From positions 1-64,000 of the forward strand of contig NZ_QFRX01000009.1 of assembly GCF_003143935.1 (NCBI RefSeq): a stretch of 64,000 nucleotides of DNA. The letters run 5' to 3'. The notes below the pieces were generated by a model that ran no database searches, was not told the DNA's origin, and was given only the letters and a program-made list of their open reading frames with translations. Below, one piece after another: positions 41,511-50,100 of this stretch. The position numbers were made by a program, and so were the translations under genes. Each line of letters starts with the position of its first letter. The first letter of the stretch is position 1. This DNA comes from Streptomyces sp. Act143. Lineage in GTDB: Bacteria > Actinomycetota > Actinomycetes > Streptomycetales > Streptomycetaceae.

Positions 41511-42447
41511 CGGCGCGCGGCGCCGAACCGGCGGCACGCGCGTACCGGGCGGCCAACTCCGCGAACGCCGTCGCCAGTTGAGGCGGGCCGATGACTTCGA
41601 TGTCGGTGTCGAAGTGACCGAGAGCGGCGGCGAGTCCGGTCCATGACCAGGAGCCGAAGGGCGCGACGTCAGCGGCCGGGAGGTGCAGCACGACCTCGCC
41701 CCGGCAGGGCCAGTCGGGGGTGGTGCCGTCGCTGCCGCGGAACCGGCTGGTGACGAAGGCGGCGACATCGCCGCCGGGGAGTTCACGCGGGGCGAAGCGG
41801 GGCCCCGTGGGGGTGCGGGGACGGATGCGGTCGACGCGGAAGGTGCGCCAGTCCTCCCGGTCCAGGTCCCAGGCGACGAGGTACCAGCGATCCCGCCAGG
41901 TGACCAGGTGGTGGGGCTGCACCCGGCGGGGTTCGTCGGCCGGGACGCCGTGCCCCGGGGTGTGGTCGAGGCGCAGCTCCTCGCGTCCGTGGACGGCGCG
42001 GCTCAGCTCCGTCAGCACCTGGGCGTCGATCCGCGGCGCCTCGGGAGCCCCGGGCGAGGGGACAGCCGTCACGCGCACCAGGTCGACCCGGTGCCGCAGG
42101 CGGGGCGGCAGGACCTGGCGAAGGGCGGCCAGGGCGCGGGCGGCGTCCTCGGCGACGGCGGTGCCGGTGGCCGCGGTCTGCAGCGCGACGGCCAGGGCCA
42201 CGGCCTGGTCGTCGTCGAACAGCATGGGCGGCACCTGGGTACCGGCCGCCAGGCGATAGCCGCCGCCCGGCCCTTTGACGGTCGTGATCCGGTAGCCGAG
42301 TTCGCGCAGGCGGTCGATGTCGCGGCGCACGGTGCGCGCGGTGATGTCGAGCCGCCCGGCGAGCTCCTCGCCGGCCCAGTCACGGTGCGTCTGCAACAGG
42401 GAGAGAAGCGCGAGCAGCCGGGAGGACGTTTTCCGCATGGGATCCAT
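41473..42447 (-). CDS. YafY-type WYL domain regulator
   Basis: A 324-residue regulator. The N-terminal HTH_11 is SRLLALLSLLQTHRDWAGEE with LDITARTVRRDIDRLRELGY. The middle holds the WYL domain (HHLVTWRDRWYLVAWDLDREDWRTFRVDRI near 195-225), and a WCX-like C-terminus follows. WYL proteins often respond to DNA damage or nucleotides. ATG 42447 is used; ATG 42438 is three codons later. It is divergent from a PhnB-like VOC gene with a perfect palindrome between them, a recurring arrangement for this regulator type. Confidence 0.92.
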   Translation of the reverse strand: MDPMRKTSSRLLALLSLLQTHRDWAGEELAGRLDITARTVRRDIDRLRELGYRITTVKGPGGGYRLAAGTQVPPMLFDDDQAVALAVALQTAATGTAVAEDAARALAALRQVLPPRLRHRVDLVRVTAVPSPGAPEAPRIDAQVLTELSRAVHGREELRLDHTPGHGVPADEPRRVQPHHLVTWRDRWYLVAWDLDREDWRTFRVDRIRPRTPTGPRFAPRELPGGDVAAFVTSRFRGSDGTTPDWPCRGEVVLHLPAADVAPFGSWSWTGLAAALGHFDTDIEVIGPPQLATAFAELAARYARAAGSAPRAATSSRRRTPRPR

Positions 42448-42459
42448 GGTCCCCGGGGT

Positions 42460-42480
42460 AGCGGACACGTCCTGTCCGCT
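42460..42480. promoter_or_regulatory. Putative operator of the WYL regulator
   Basis: AGCGGACA-CGTCC-TGTCCGCT has perfect 8-bp arms and lies 13 bp from the regulator start, in the gap before the divergent VOC gene. Symmetry and position make it the obvious binding site. Confidence 0.6.
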
Positions 42481-42548
42481 ACCTCCGTCAGGGTGGCGCA
42501 TGAGCCGTCCGCACGGCCGGCCCTGCACATCCGAGCGAGGAGCAGATC

Positions 42549-42980
42549 ATGTCCGTCACGACCACCACCCACCTGAATTTCCGCGGCACCGCGCGCGAGG
42601 CCCTGGACTTCTACCGGTCCGTCTTCGGCGGCCGTGCCGTCATGGTCACGTACAAGGATGCGGGCGCCGTGCGCGACGAGAGCGAGGCGGACTGGGTGGT
42701 GTGGGGCGAGGTCACCGGCGACGACGGCTTCCACGTCATGGCTTACGACGTGCCCGCTGACCTGCCCTGGAGCCAGGGCGAGAGCCCCTTCTTCGTCTCC
42801 GTGCGCGGTGACGACGCCGAAGAGGTGGCCGCCCTGTGGAGCAGGCTCGCCGCCGACTCGGCGGGCTCGACCGTCGTACGTCCGCCGGCGCCGACGCCGT
42901 GGGCACCGCTGTACGGCATGCTCACCGACCGCTTCGGCGTCACCTGGGTCCTGGACGTCGCCGCCCCGTACCCCGCCTGA
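42549..42980 (+). CDS. PhnB-like VOC family protein
   Basis: A 143-residue VOC protein of the PhnB/3-demethylubiquinone methyltransferase-like group: HLNFRGTAREALDFYRSVFGG at the start, SPFFVSVRGDDAEEVAALWS in the middle, and APLYGMLTDRFGVTWVLD at the end. Enzymatic function is unknown for this group. ATG 42549 has GAGGAG seven to ten bases upstream. It is divergent from the WYL regulator at 41473-42447, which probably controls it. Confidence 0.92.
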   Translation: MSVTTTTHLNFRGTAREALDFYRSVFGGRAVMVTYKDAGAVRDESEADWVVWGEVTGDDGFHVMAYDVPADLPWSQGESPFFVSVRGDDAEEVAALWSRLAADSAGSTVVRPPAPTPWAPLYGMLTDRFGVTWVLDVAAPYPA

Positions 42981-43011
42981 GCCGGCTGCCGCCACGGTCC
43001 ACCTGTTCGCT

Positions 43012-43509
43012 CTACTCGTCCCGTTCGCTCCCTTCGCCGGGCGAGGGCAGCCGGTCCTCCCGGACGACGTGCACCGCGGCCTCCTCGGCGCCCGCCGCGC
43101 CGCCGTCGATGCCCTCGTCCTCGGCGACCAGTTCCTTGGTGGTGTCCTCGTGGGCGCCCTCGTCCGGCGCCACCAGCCGGCCGGCGCGATCGGCGCCGAC
43201 CTCCGGGTCACGTGGTTCGCCCGTGGCCCCGGGGGTGTCCCCGATCCCGTCCCCGGCCGGTTCCGTCACATCGGCGACTTCCTGGCTCAGCCGTTCGTCC
43301 AGGGACTCGCCTTCCCGCTGCTCGGCCGCCGTGGTGCCCGTCTTGGTCACGCCCAGCGGCTTCTCGGGCGGCGAGTACCCCTCGTCCAGCATGTCGTCGT
43401 AGGTGCGCTCGTCCACGGCGTCCTGAAGATCCAGCGGAGCGGCGTCCTCCTGGTCCTCGTTGCTGCCCGTGGGCTGGTAGACGTCGTCCGCCATGTCCTC
43501 ACCGCTCAT
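43012..43509 (-). CDS. DUF5709 family acidic protein
   Basis: A 165-residue, very acidic and probably disordered protein. The start MSGEDMADDVYQPTGS, followed by LDEGYSPPEKPLGVTK, is the DUF5709 signature found in Streptomyces. There are no membrane segments. Function is unknown; such proteins are often stress-induced. ATG 43509 has GGGAGG seven bases upstream. It is divergent from the DUF1996 gene across 291 bp. Confidence 0.88.
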   Translation of the reverse strand: MSGEDMADDVYQPTGSNEDQEDAAPLDLQDAVDERTYDDMLDEGYSPPEKPLGVTKTGTTAAEQREGESLDERLSQEVADVTEPAGDGIGDTPGATGEPRDPEVGADRAGRLVAPDEGAHEDTTKELVAEDEGIDGGAAGAEEAAVHVVREDRLPSPGEGSERDE

Positions 43510-43800
43510 GATCGCCTCCCGGACGTACTGCGGGCTGGTTCTGCGTGTTTTCGTCTGCGGGGAGTACCGAGTACCCAGGACGTGACACCTGTTCCCTGAC
43601 CGGAGGCGGACGGGCCGGAGGCGCGTACGCGCGCGTGCCGGACCTGGGCGCCGGAAGGGGGCGCTGACCTCCTGCGGAGCCCCGCGGCACGTATGAGGGT
43701 GCTGTGAATTTCCGGGGCGGTTGAACACGGGTCTCTCCGCGTCCGTATGGGTCCGGGGGATTTCCATGCCGGGACCGACCACCTACGCAGGAGTATTTCC

Positions 43801-45897
43801 GTGGGACGCAGTAAGCGCAGACGCCCAACAGGTGCGCGGCGGGCGACCTTTGCCGCCGTGGCTCTCATGCTGGGAGGTGGTGGCCTGGTGGCCGCGAACG
43901 TGTACGCCTCCGCGACCGAGGACACCTCTCCGACGACCCTGTCGGCCGACGGTGGTTGGGGAGCGGGCACCATCGACTGCCCCGACGTGGGGGACGCGCT
44001 GACCAGCGTGCCCGACGACGCGCGGGCGGACGTCGACAAGGAGCTCGCCCAGCTGGACCAGCAGACGGCCCAGGCCTACCAGATGTTGCAGGACCCGGCG
44101 GTGCAGGACCGTGACACCGCCGTGAACCGGGTCGTGAATCCGCTCTCCGAGAACCGGGCGGCGACGATCGAGCGCATCGCCGCCGCCCTCGAAGGGACGG
44201 GGGAACGACCCGACGGCCTCGACCAGTTGGCGGCGTGCACGCTCCGCGAGTCCGACGACCAAGCCGACGACCAGGCCGAAGACCAGGCCGGGGAGAACGG
44301 GGCTCAGGACGGCCAGCAGGGGCAGGGTGACCAGAACGGCCAGGGCCAGGACGGCCAACAGCAGGGCGGTCAGCAGCAAGGCGGTCAGCAGCAGGGCAAC
44401 GGCGGCCAGGCCGGCAACGGCCCCGTAGCTGCCGACTACGCCGACATCACCACCGCGCCGCCCGCCGCACCGGCCGCGAACGCCGGGGCCGACGCCTCCA
44501 AGGGCACCTTCGCCACCAGTTGCGGCGTGAACGCCAACGGCCTGTTCAACTCGGACAACGTGATCGTGGCCCCGGGAGTCTCGAACGGCGCCCACCACTT
44601 CCACGACTACGTCGGCAACCAGTCCAACACCGCCTTCGCGAGCGACGAGGACCTGGCGAACGCCGAGACGACCTGTGTCGACCAGGGCGACAAGTCCACG
44701 TACTACTGGCCCGTGGTCCGGCTTCAGAACGGCACACAGGAACAGGACGCCAACTCGCCCGGCGGCGGCGTCGAGGGCAACGCGGGTGAGATCGTCACGC
44801 CCAAGGAGGTCACCCTCACCTTCGTCGGCAGCCCGGCCGGCAAGGTCACGGCCATGCCGCGGCTGCTGCGCATCATCACCGGCGACGCCAAGGCGTTCGT
44901 CAACGGCACCGCCAACGCCAACGCGTCCTGGAGCTGCACCGGGTTCGAGGACCGCCAGCTGAAGGACAAGTACCCGTTGTGTCCGCAGGGCAGCGACGTG
45001 GTGCGCACCTTCAAGTTCCAGAGCTGCTGGGACGGCCGCAACATCGACAGCGCCAACCACCGCACCCACGTGGCGTTCGCCCAGGCCGACGGTGCCTGCC
45101 CGGCCGGCTTCAAGGCCATCCCGCAGCTCGTCCAGCGCATCGTCTACGACATCGACGCGCCGAGCCTGCAGGACGGCGGCCGCACCACTCCGCTGTTCGC
45201 CGTGGACTCCTTCCCCGAGCAGCTGCACAAGCCCGTCACCGACCACGGCGACTTCATCAACGTCTTCGACGAGGATCTGATGAACGAGATGGTCGGCTGC
45301 ATCAACGACGGCCGCCAGTGCGGTGCGGGTGCCGGCGGGGGCGGGGCCGAGGAGCCCGGCAACGGCGACAACGGGAACGGCAACGGCGGCAACAACGGAG
45401 GCGACGACAACGGCGGTGGCGGCAACGGCTCCGATGACGGCGCCACCCAGGAACCCGGTTCCGGTGCCGACAACACGACGGCTCCTGCGCCCGGTTCCGG
45501 TGACGACAACGACAACGGCAACGGCAACGGCAACGGCGCGGACGACAACGGCGGCTCCCAGGACGATCCCCAGGAGCAGCCCACGCCGGCCTCCGAACCG
45601 CCGACCGCGGGCGAGAGCACCGCACCCGCCGCCGACGAGCCCAGGACGTACACCTCCCCCTCGGCCACGCAACGACCCGCCACACAGTCCGCCGAGGGCG
45701 ACAACGCGGCAGGCGCCTCGGAGAGCCCCTCGACGGGTGCGGTGGCGCAGCCTCCGCTCGGTGCCCAGACCGAGCCGCAGGGCGGCGGGGGCAGCCTCGC
45801 CGAGACCGGTACCCAGCTGTGGCCGGCCGCGGCCGGAGCGGTGCTGCTGATCTCCGGGTTCGTCCTCCTGCGACGCACCAGGCGCCGTTACGTCTGA
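43801..45897 (+). CDS. DUF1996 protein with LAETG cell-wall anchor
   Basis: A 698-residue exported protein. A basic start and one hydrophobic helix (residues 15-37) form the signal. A helical stretch and a Gln/Gly/Asp-rich linker (about 155-215) follow. The DUF1996 core runs from about 236 to 500 (CGVNANGLFN; GAHHFHDYVGN; SHRTHVAF-like NHRTHVAFAQ; FPEQLHKPVTDHGDF). A long Gly/Asn/Asp and Pro/Ser/Thr linker then leads to SLAETG (near 665), a hydrophobic helix and RRTRRRYV, a class E sortase signal. GTG 43801 has AGGAGT upstream. The core may bind or act on cell-wall polysaccharide; function is unproven. Confidence 0.88.
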   Translation: MGRSKRRRPTGARRATFAAVALMLGGGGLVAANVYASATEDTSPTTLSADGGWGAGTIDCPDVGDALTSVPDDARADVDKELAQLDQQTAQAYQMLQDPAVQDRDTAVNRVVNPLSENRAATIERIAAALEGTGERPDGLDQLAACTLRESDDQADDQAEDQAGENGAQDGQQGQGDQNGQGQDGQQQGGQQQGGQQQGNGGQAGNGPVAADYADITTAPPAAPAANAGADASKGTFATSCGVNANGLFNSDNVIVAPGVSNGAHHFHDYVGNQSNTAFASDEDLANAETTCVDQGDKSTYYWPVVRLQNGTQEQDANSPGGGVEGNAGEIVTPKEVTLTFVGSPAGKVTAMPRLLRIITGDAKAFVNGTANANASWSCTGFEDRQLKDKYPLCPQGSDVVRTFKFQSCWDGRNIDSANHRTHVAFAQADGACPAGFKAIPQLVQRIVYDIDAPSLQDGGRTTPLFAVDSFPEQLHKPVTDHGDFINVFDEDLMNEMVGCINDGRQCGAGAGGGGAEEPGNGDNGNGNGGNNGGDDNGGGGNGSDDGATQEPGSGADNTTAPAPGSGDDNDNGNGNGNGADDNGGSQDDPQEQPTPASEPPTAGESTAPAADEPRTYTSPSATQRPATQSAEGDNAAGASESPSTGAVAQPPLGAQTEPQGGGGSLAETGTQLWPAAAGAVLLISGFVLLRRTRRRYV

Positions 45898-45919
45898 GCC
45901 GGGCCCGCGCCCGGAACCG

Positions 45920-45965
45920 AGTGCGGCATGCCCCCGACCGAGGCCGGTCGGGGGCATGCCGCACT
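45920..45965 (+). terminator. 20-bp perfect hairpin terminator
   Basis: Arms of 20 bp, 45920-45939 and 45946-45965 (AGTGCGGCATGCCCCCGACC and its exact complement), enclose a 6-nt loop. It begins 23 bp after the stop of the DUF1996 gene. It insulates the next operon. Confidence 0.9.
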
Positions 45966-46125
45966 CCGCCGACTGTCCGAAAACGCCCGACAACGCAAGC
46001 GACCGTCATCACCGCCAGATTGGTGCACAGGCGCCTTGATCGACCTCGGCCGGGGCGCGCGCCGCGCGCTCCCGGCCGCCTCCGCGCTCCACCGCCGAGG
46101 CCTTGTCCCCGGCCTCCGGGACCGA

Positions 46126-46148
46126 TTGTCAGTGATCGCCGCTAACGT
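46126..46148 (+). promoter_or_regulatory. PafBC/RecA-NDp-type DNA-damage promoter motif
   Basis: TTGTCAGTG (46126-46134), then exactly 8 nt (ATCGCCGC), then TAACGT (46143-46148). This matches every position of the actinobacterial motif tTGTCRgtg-N8-TAnnnT described for RecA-independent DNA-damage promoters controlled by PafBC. The 11-nt gap between TTGTCA and TAACGT rules out a normal 17-18-bp housekeeping promoter. It lies 85 bp upstream of the DUF4132 gene start and is oriented toward the operon. Activity is predicted, not measured. Confidence 0.75.
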
Positions 46149-46233
46149 TCCTCGCATCGTCGCACTGGCGCCGGGATGTCCCCGGCTGAACTGTGCTTTC
46201 TTCTTGCTGTGCTGATGCGGAAGGCGGGGACTC

Positions 46234-47100
46234 GTGGGTTGGCTCTCGGCGGGTGACGGGTATGAAGTCGCCCTGGTGGACGGGCGGGTGGCGGCGCGTG
46301 CCACCGCGGGCCGGGCGGCGGGACGGCAGTTGAAGTCGCTGCCGCGTGCGCTGCGCGACCACCCGGAGGTGGACCGGCTGCGACGGTTCGCCGAATGGCT
46401 GGATCGGCACGCCACGGCCTGCGTCGCGCAGGTCGACTCCTGGATGGTGTCGTCGCTGCCCGTGCCCACCGGTCTGCTGGCCCGGGTGTGGCCGGACGAG
46501 GCCTGGCAGTCCGCGCTGCGCGACATGGCCGTCGTGGGAGACGACCCGGACGAGGTCGGGTTCCTGCGCGGGGCCACCGAGGACGGCGAACTGCGGGTGG
46601 TGAACCTGGACGGCGAGACCGTACGGCTGTCCCCGCGCACGGTCACGCTGCCGCACCCGGTGCTGCTGCCGGACCTGGAGGACGTCCGGGAGTTCGCGGC
46701 GGAGCTGGGCATCGTCCAGCGCGTCGAGCAGATCCACCGGGCGACCTGGCAGCGGCCCGACGACCTCGATCCGAAGGCCACCGAGATACGGGAGTTCACC
46801 GGCGGCTCCTTCCGGTCCCGCTTCGCCCTCGCCGCCCGCGCCGGCTCGCTCGGATACCGGGTCTCCGGGGGCTACTCCACCGCCCGGGTGCGGGACGGCG
46901 GGCGGACCGTCGAGGCCTCGGTGTGGATCGGGGAGCCGTACTGGGAGGACACGGTGGAGACCGGCAGCCTCACCTGGCAGGACCAGGAGGGGCGGGCCCT
47001 GCCGCTGCGCGAGGTCGGGCCGGTGGCGTGGTCGGAGGGGATGCGGATGGCCGCGGCGCTGTACGCCGGGCGCGTGATCGAAGAGGGCAAGAGCGCATGA
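46234..47100 (+). CDS. DUF4132 domain protein, first gene of the MoxR/SWIM operon
   Basis: A 288-residue protein matching the DUF4132 domain, which is found at the C-terminus of E. coli YehI and WGR-domain proteins. The core is from VTLPHPVLLPDLEDVREFAAE through FTGGSFRSRFALAARAGSLGYR and ends in a strand pair near VEASVWIGEPYWEDT. The N-terminal 100 residues are helical. The domain's biochemical role is unknown. GTG 46234 has GGGGA three bases upstream, somewhat close. It overlaps the next gene by ATGA. It is the first gene after the damage-type promoter. Confidence 0.8.
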   Translation: MGWLSAGDGYEVALVDGRVAARATAGRAAGRQLKSLPRALRDHPEVDRLRRFAEWLDRHATACVAQVDSWMVSSLPVPTGLLARVWPDEAWQSALRDMAVVGDDPDEVGFLRGATEDGELRVVNLDGETVRLSPRTVTLPHPVLLPDLEDVREFAAELGIVQRVEQIHRATWQRPDDLDPKATEIREFTGGSFRSRFALAARAGSLGYRVSGGYSTARVRDGGRTVEASVWIGEPYWEDTVETGSLTWQDQEGRALPLREVGPVAWSEGMRMAAALYAGRVIEEGKSA

Positions 47101-50100
47101 GCGGGGGGACGCAGGTGTCGTACGAGGAACTGCTGTCGGCGGGCGCGGTGCTGCCGCCGGACACCGAGGGGGCCGGCGAGCGGGCGGTGCCGCTGACGGC
47201 GCGCGCCTACCGCCATCCGGGGCTGGACGACCGTGTGGTGGTGCGGCTGGTCGCCGGTGAACTGGGCGCGGCCGAGGACCTGGCCGCCGGGTTCCTGGGC
47301 ATGGAACAGGACGCCGAGCCGGCCGTCGTGGGGTTGGGGCTGCGTCAGTCGCTGGGCTTTCCCGAGTGGGTGCTGGTGCACCACCCCGAGGACGGCCATC
47401 ACGCCCTGGGCGTCGTACCGGACCTGGAGCGGGCGGCCCGGCAGGCGAAGTCCCGTCCCAAGGCGGCGATGGACGCCTATCTGGAACTCGGGAGCCGGCT
47501 CGCGGCGTCGGTGCCGCACTTCCTGCCGACGTTCTACGAGCAGGCCGGGCGGGTGTTCCTCGCCGAGGAGAACGCCACCTACGCCGCCCAGTTGTTCACC
47601 CGGGCCCGCAAGGCCGAGGCGGAGCACGGGCTGACGGTGGAGGAGGAGCGCCTGGACGCGGTCTTCCTGGAGTTCGCGCTGGCCGGTGCGCTGCCGGTCA
47701 AGGTGCTCTCCGCGTACGGCAAGGAGCTGGCCGCGCGCGTGTCGGCCGAGGAGGCGCTGCGCCGCTTCACCCGGCTGTGTCTGCGCCGTACGGCGGGCGG
47801 TCTGCCGCCGTCCGCCCAGATGGCCAACGACCTGCGCAGGCTGGCGCGGGCCGCAGGCGAGGACGCCGACCGCGCCGAGCAGGACTACCTGGCCGAGCTG
47901 CTGGGACTGCCGGCCACACTGCGGGCCGCGGCCGGCTGGTGGAAGGGGCACCGGACGGCCCTGGTGGCGCTGGCCGAGCGTGAACGGCGGGTGCGGGGCG
48001 CCCTGTTGGACACGCTGCCCGCCGGCAGCGACGACGACCTGCCCGTGATGTGGCTCCAGGTGCTGGAGGCGTCCGGCGCCACGGCCGGGCTGTGGGACGG
48101 CTCGCTGCCCGCGGAGGAACGGCCGGGTGACGGTACGGCGGGCTGGCTGGAGCGCTTCCTGGTGTTCCGGGAGCGGGCCCGGTCCTGGCGCGGTCCGACC
48201 CGGATGCCGGAGCTGTACCCGCTGGTGGAGCGGGCGGCAGCGCGGTTGCGTACCGAACTCGCCGCGTCCGGGCGGGCGTTGAAGGTGCAGCACGACATTG
48301 ATCTGATCGACCTGCTGCTGTCCCTGGACGTGCCGGTGGCCGCGCCGCACAAGAACGAGGACCTGCCGCTGAAGGCCTGGGCCCTGGGCGAGGGGCAGCG
48401 CGACCTGGTGTTCCTGGGCGCCGACCCGCGCTTCCGGGACGCCTTCCTGCGCGGCGCGGACCACTTCCACCACGACGACCAGGCGCTGCGCGCCATCCGT
48501 CTGCTGGCGGCCGCTCCCGGTGGCCGACCCTGGCTGGCGGAGTGGGTGAGTTCGGTCGTACGGCGGTTCACCGCAGTAGGCCTGCCCGGTCTGCCGAACG
48601 CGCTGGCCCGGCTGGGCTGGCTGCCCGCCGAGGCGCTGGCGCTGGCCGAGGACGACGTGCGCGCGGCGGTCGGCACCGATCTCGCGCCGGTGCTGGCCCG
48701 CACCCTGCGCGCCGGGCTCTTCGACGAACTCGGCTGGCCCGCCTGGGAGGAGGCGACCGCCGGCCTCGTGCCCAAGGACCGGGTGGAGGACGTCATCGTC
48801 GCCGACGCCTGGCCCCATCTCGTCGTCGCGGGCCAGGCCCAGGCCCGCGTGATCGGCGCCGAGGGCACGCTGCTCACCCACGACCTGCGGCTGCCCGCGA
48901 ACGACGTGTCGGGCGACCCGGGCTTCCACCACGTGGACGGTGAACTCCTCGTCTACTGGAACTCCCGCAAGGACGGCCTGCGCGGCTACTGGCACTCCCG
49001 TGCCGACCGCGTCGAGTCCCTCAAGGGCCCGCACGGCACGCGGGGCACCGAGATGGACTGGTACCGGGGCGACTTCCCCCTCACCCTGCCCCTGCCGGAG
49101 GGCGGCCGGACCACCGGTCGCGGTGTCCTGCACGCCGGGGACACCACCCTGCCCGACGAACGGCCGCTGCTCTTCGACGGCTCCTCCCACTGGGTGTGGC
49201 ACGCGGACTCCGAGGACCGCGAGACGCACGGCTGGTACGAGTACGACCCGGCCACCCAGCAACGCGGCCGCATGAGCAAGCCCGCCTTCCTGGCCGACGC
49301 CCTGCGCGACGCGCCCGAGGGCAGCGAGTACGCGGGCGGACGGCTGCTCCCCTCCCCGACCGCCGAAGCCACCCCGGCTTGCCTGCCGGTGAACGGACTG
49401 ACGGGCCTGCGCGTGGTGCAGCTGCCGGACGGTTCGCTGCGCGCCGAGGACCTCGCCGGACGCACCGTCACCGTGCCCGCGCAGGCGGGCCGTCCGACCG
49501 CGATCGTGACGTTCCCCGGCGCCGAGCGGCCCAGCGCCGTCGTGCGCAACAACTGGCAGCTCGAAGTGGTCGACGCCGACGGGGTCGTCACTGCCTGGGG
49601 CAAGACCGACCGCACCCCCGGGATCTTCGGCGAGGGCACCCTGCTGCTGCCGCCCGTGCAGTACTGGGAGTGCCTGACGCCGCGTGACCCGGAGGGCTCC
49701 AAGGCGCTGCGGGGCATCGACCGCGACACGGCGGCAGCGCTGCTGGCCGCGGCGGCGAGCGACGACAAGAAGGACGCGCTGCCCGACGCGATCCGCGCCC
49801 TCCTGCCGGTCACCCACGAAGCGCTCGTGAAGGGCATCGCCGGGGTCGCCCGCCATGCCGCGGCGCAGCAGGCCGTGCTGGACGCGGCGGCGGCCCGGCT
49901 CACCCGCGCCCTCGAAGGCGGTCTGGAGGACGAGGGGCCGGCCGGACCGGCGGACCGGCTGCTGACGGACGCGATGAACGGACTCGGGGTGTCCCGCCGG
50001 TACTGGTGGAACCGGAACGACGAGGCCGACACCGTCTTCCGCGCCCTGCGGGTCCTGGCCAGGGCCACCGGCCGCACCGAACCCGCCCTCCCCGACCGTC

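Larger units (their letters stand above)
45898..46233. other. 336-bp intergenic region: terminator plus damage-type promoter
   Basis: It contains the hairpin at 45920-45965 ending the DUF1996 gene and the promoter-like motif at 46126-46148 before the DUF4132 gene. The predicted 5' leader is about 80 nt. No gene is seen in it. Confidence 0.6.

Noticed and set aside
43783..45993. A 736-residue minus-strand frame opposite the DUF1996 gene
   Set aside because: It mirrors the low-complexity linkers of the real gene (Val/Gly-rich) and crosses the terminator hairpin.
46126..46148. Ordinary sigma-70 promoter with TTGTCA and TAACGT
   Set aside because: The 11-bp spacing is far too short for a -35/-10 pair; the fit to the PafBC motif is better.
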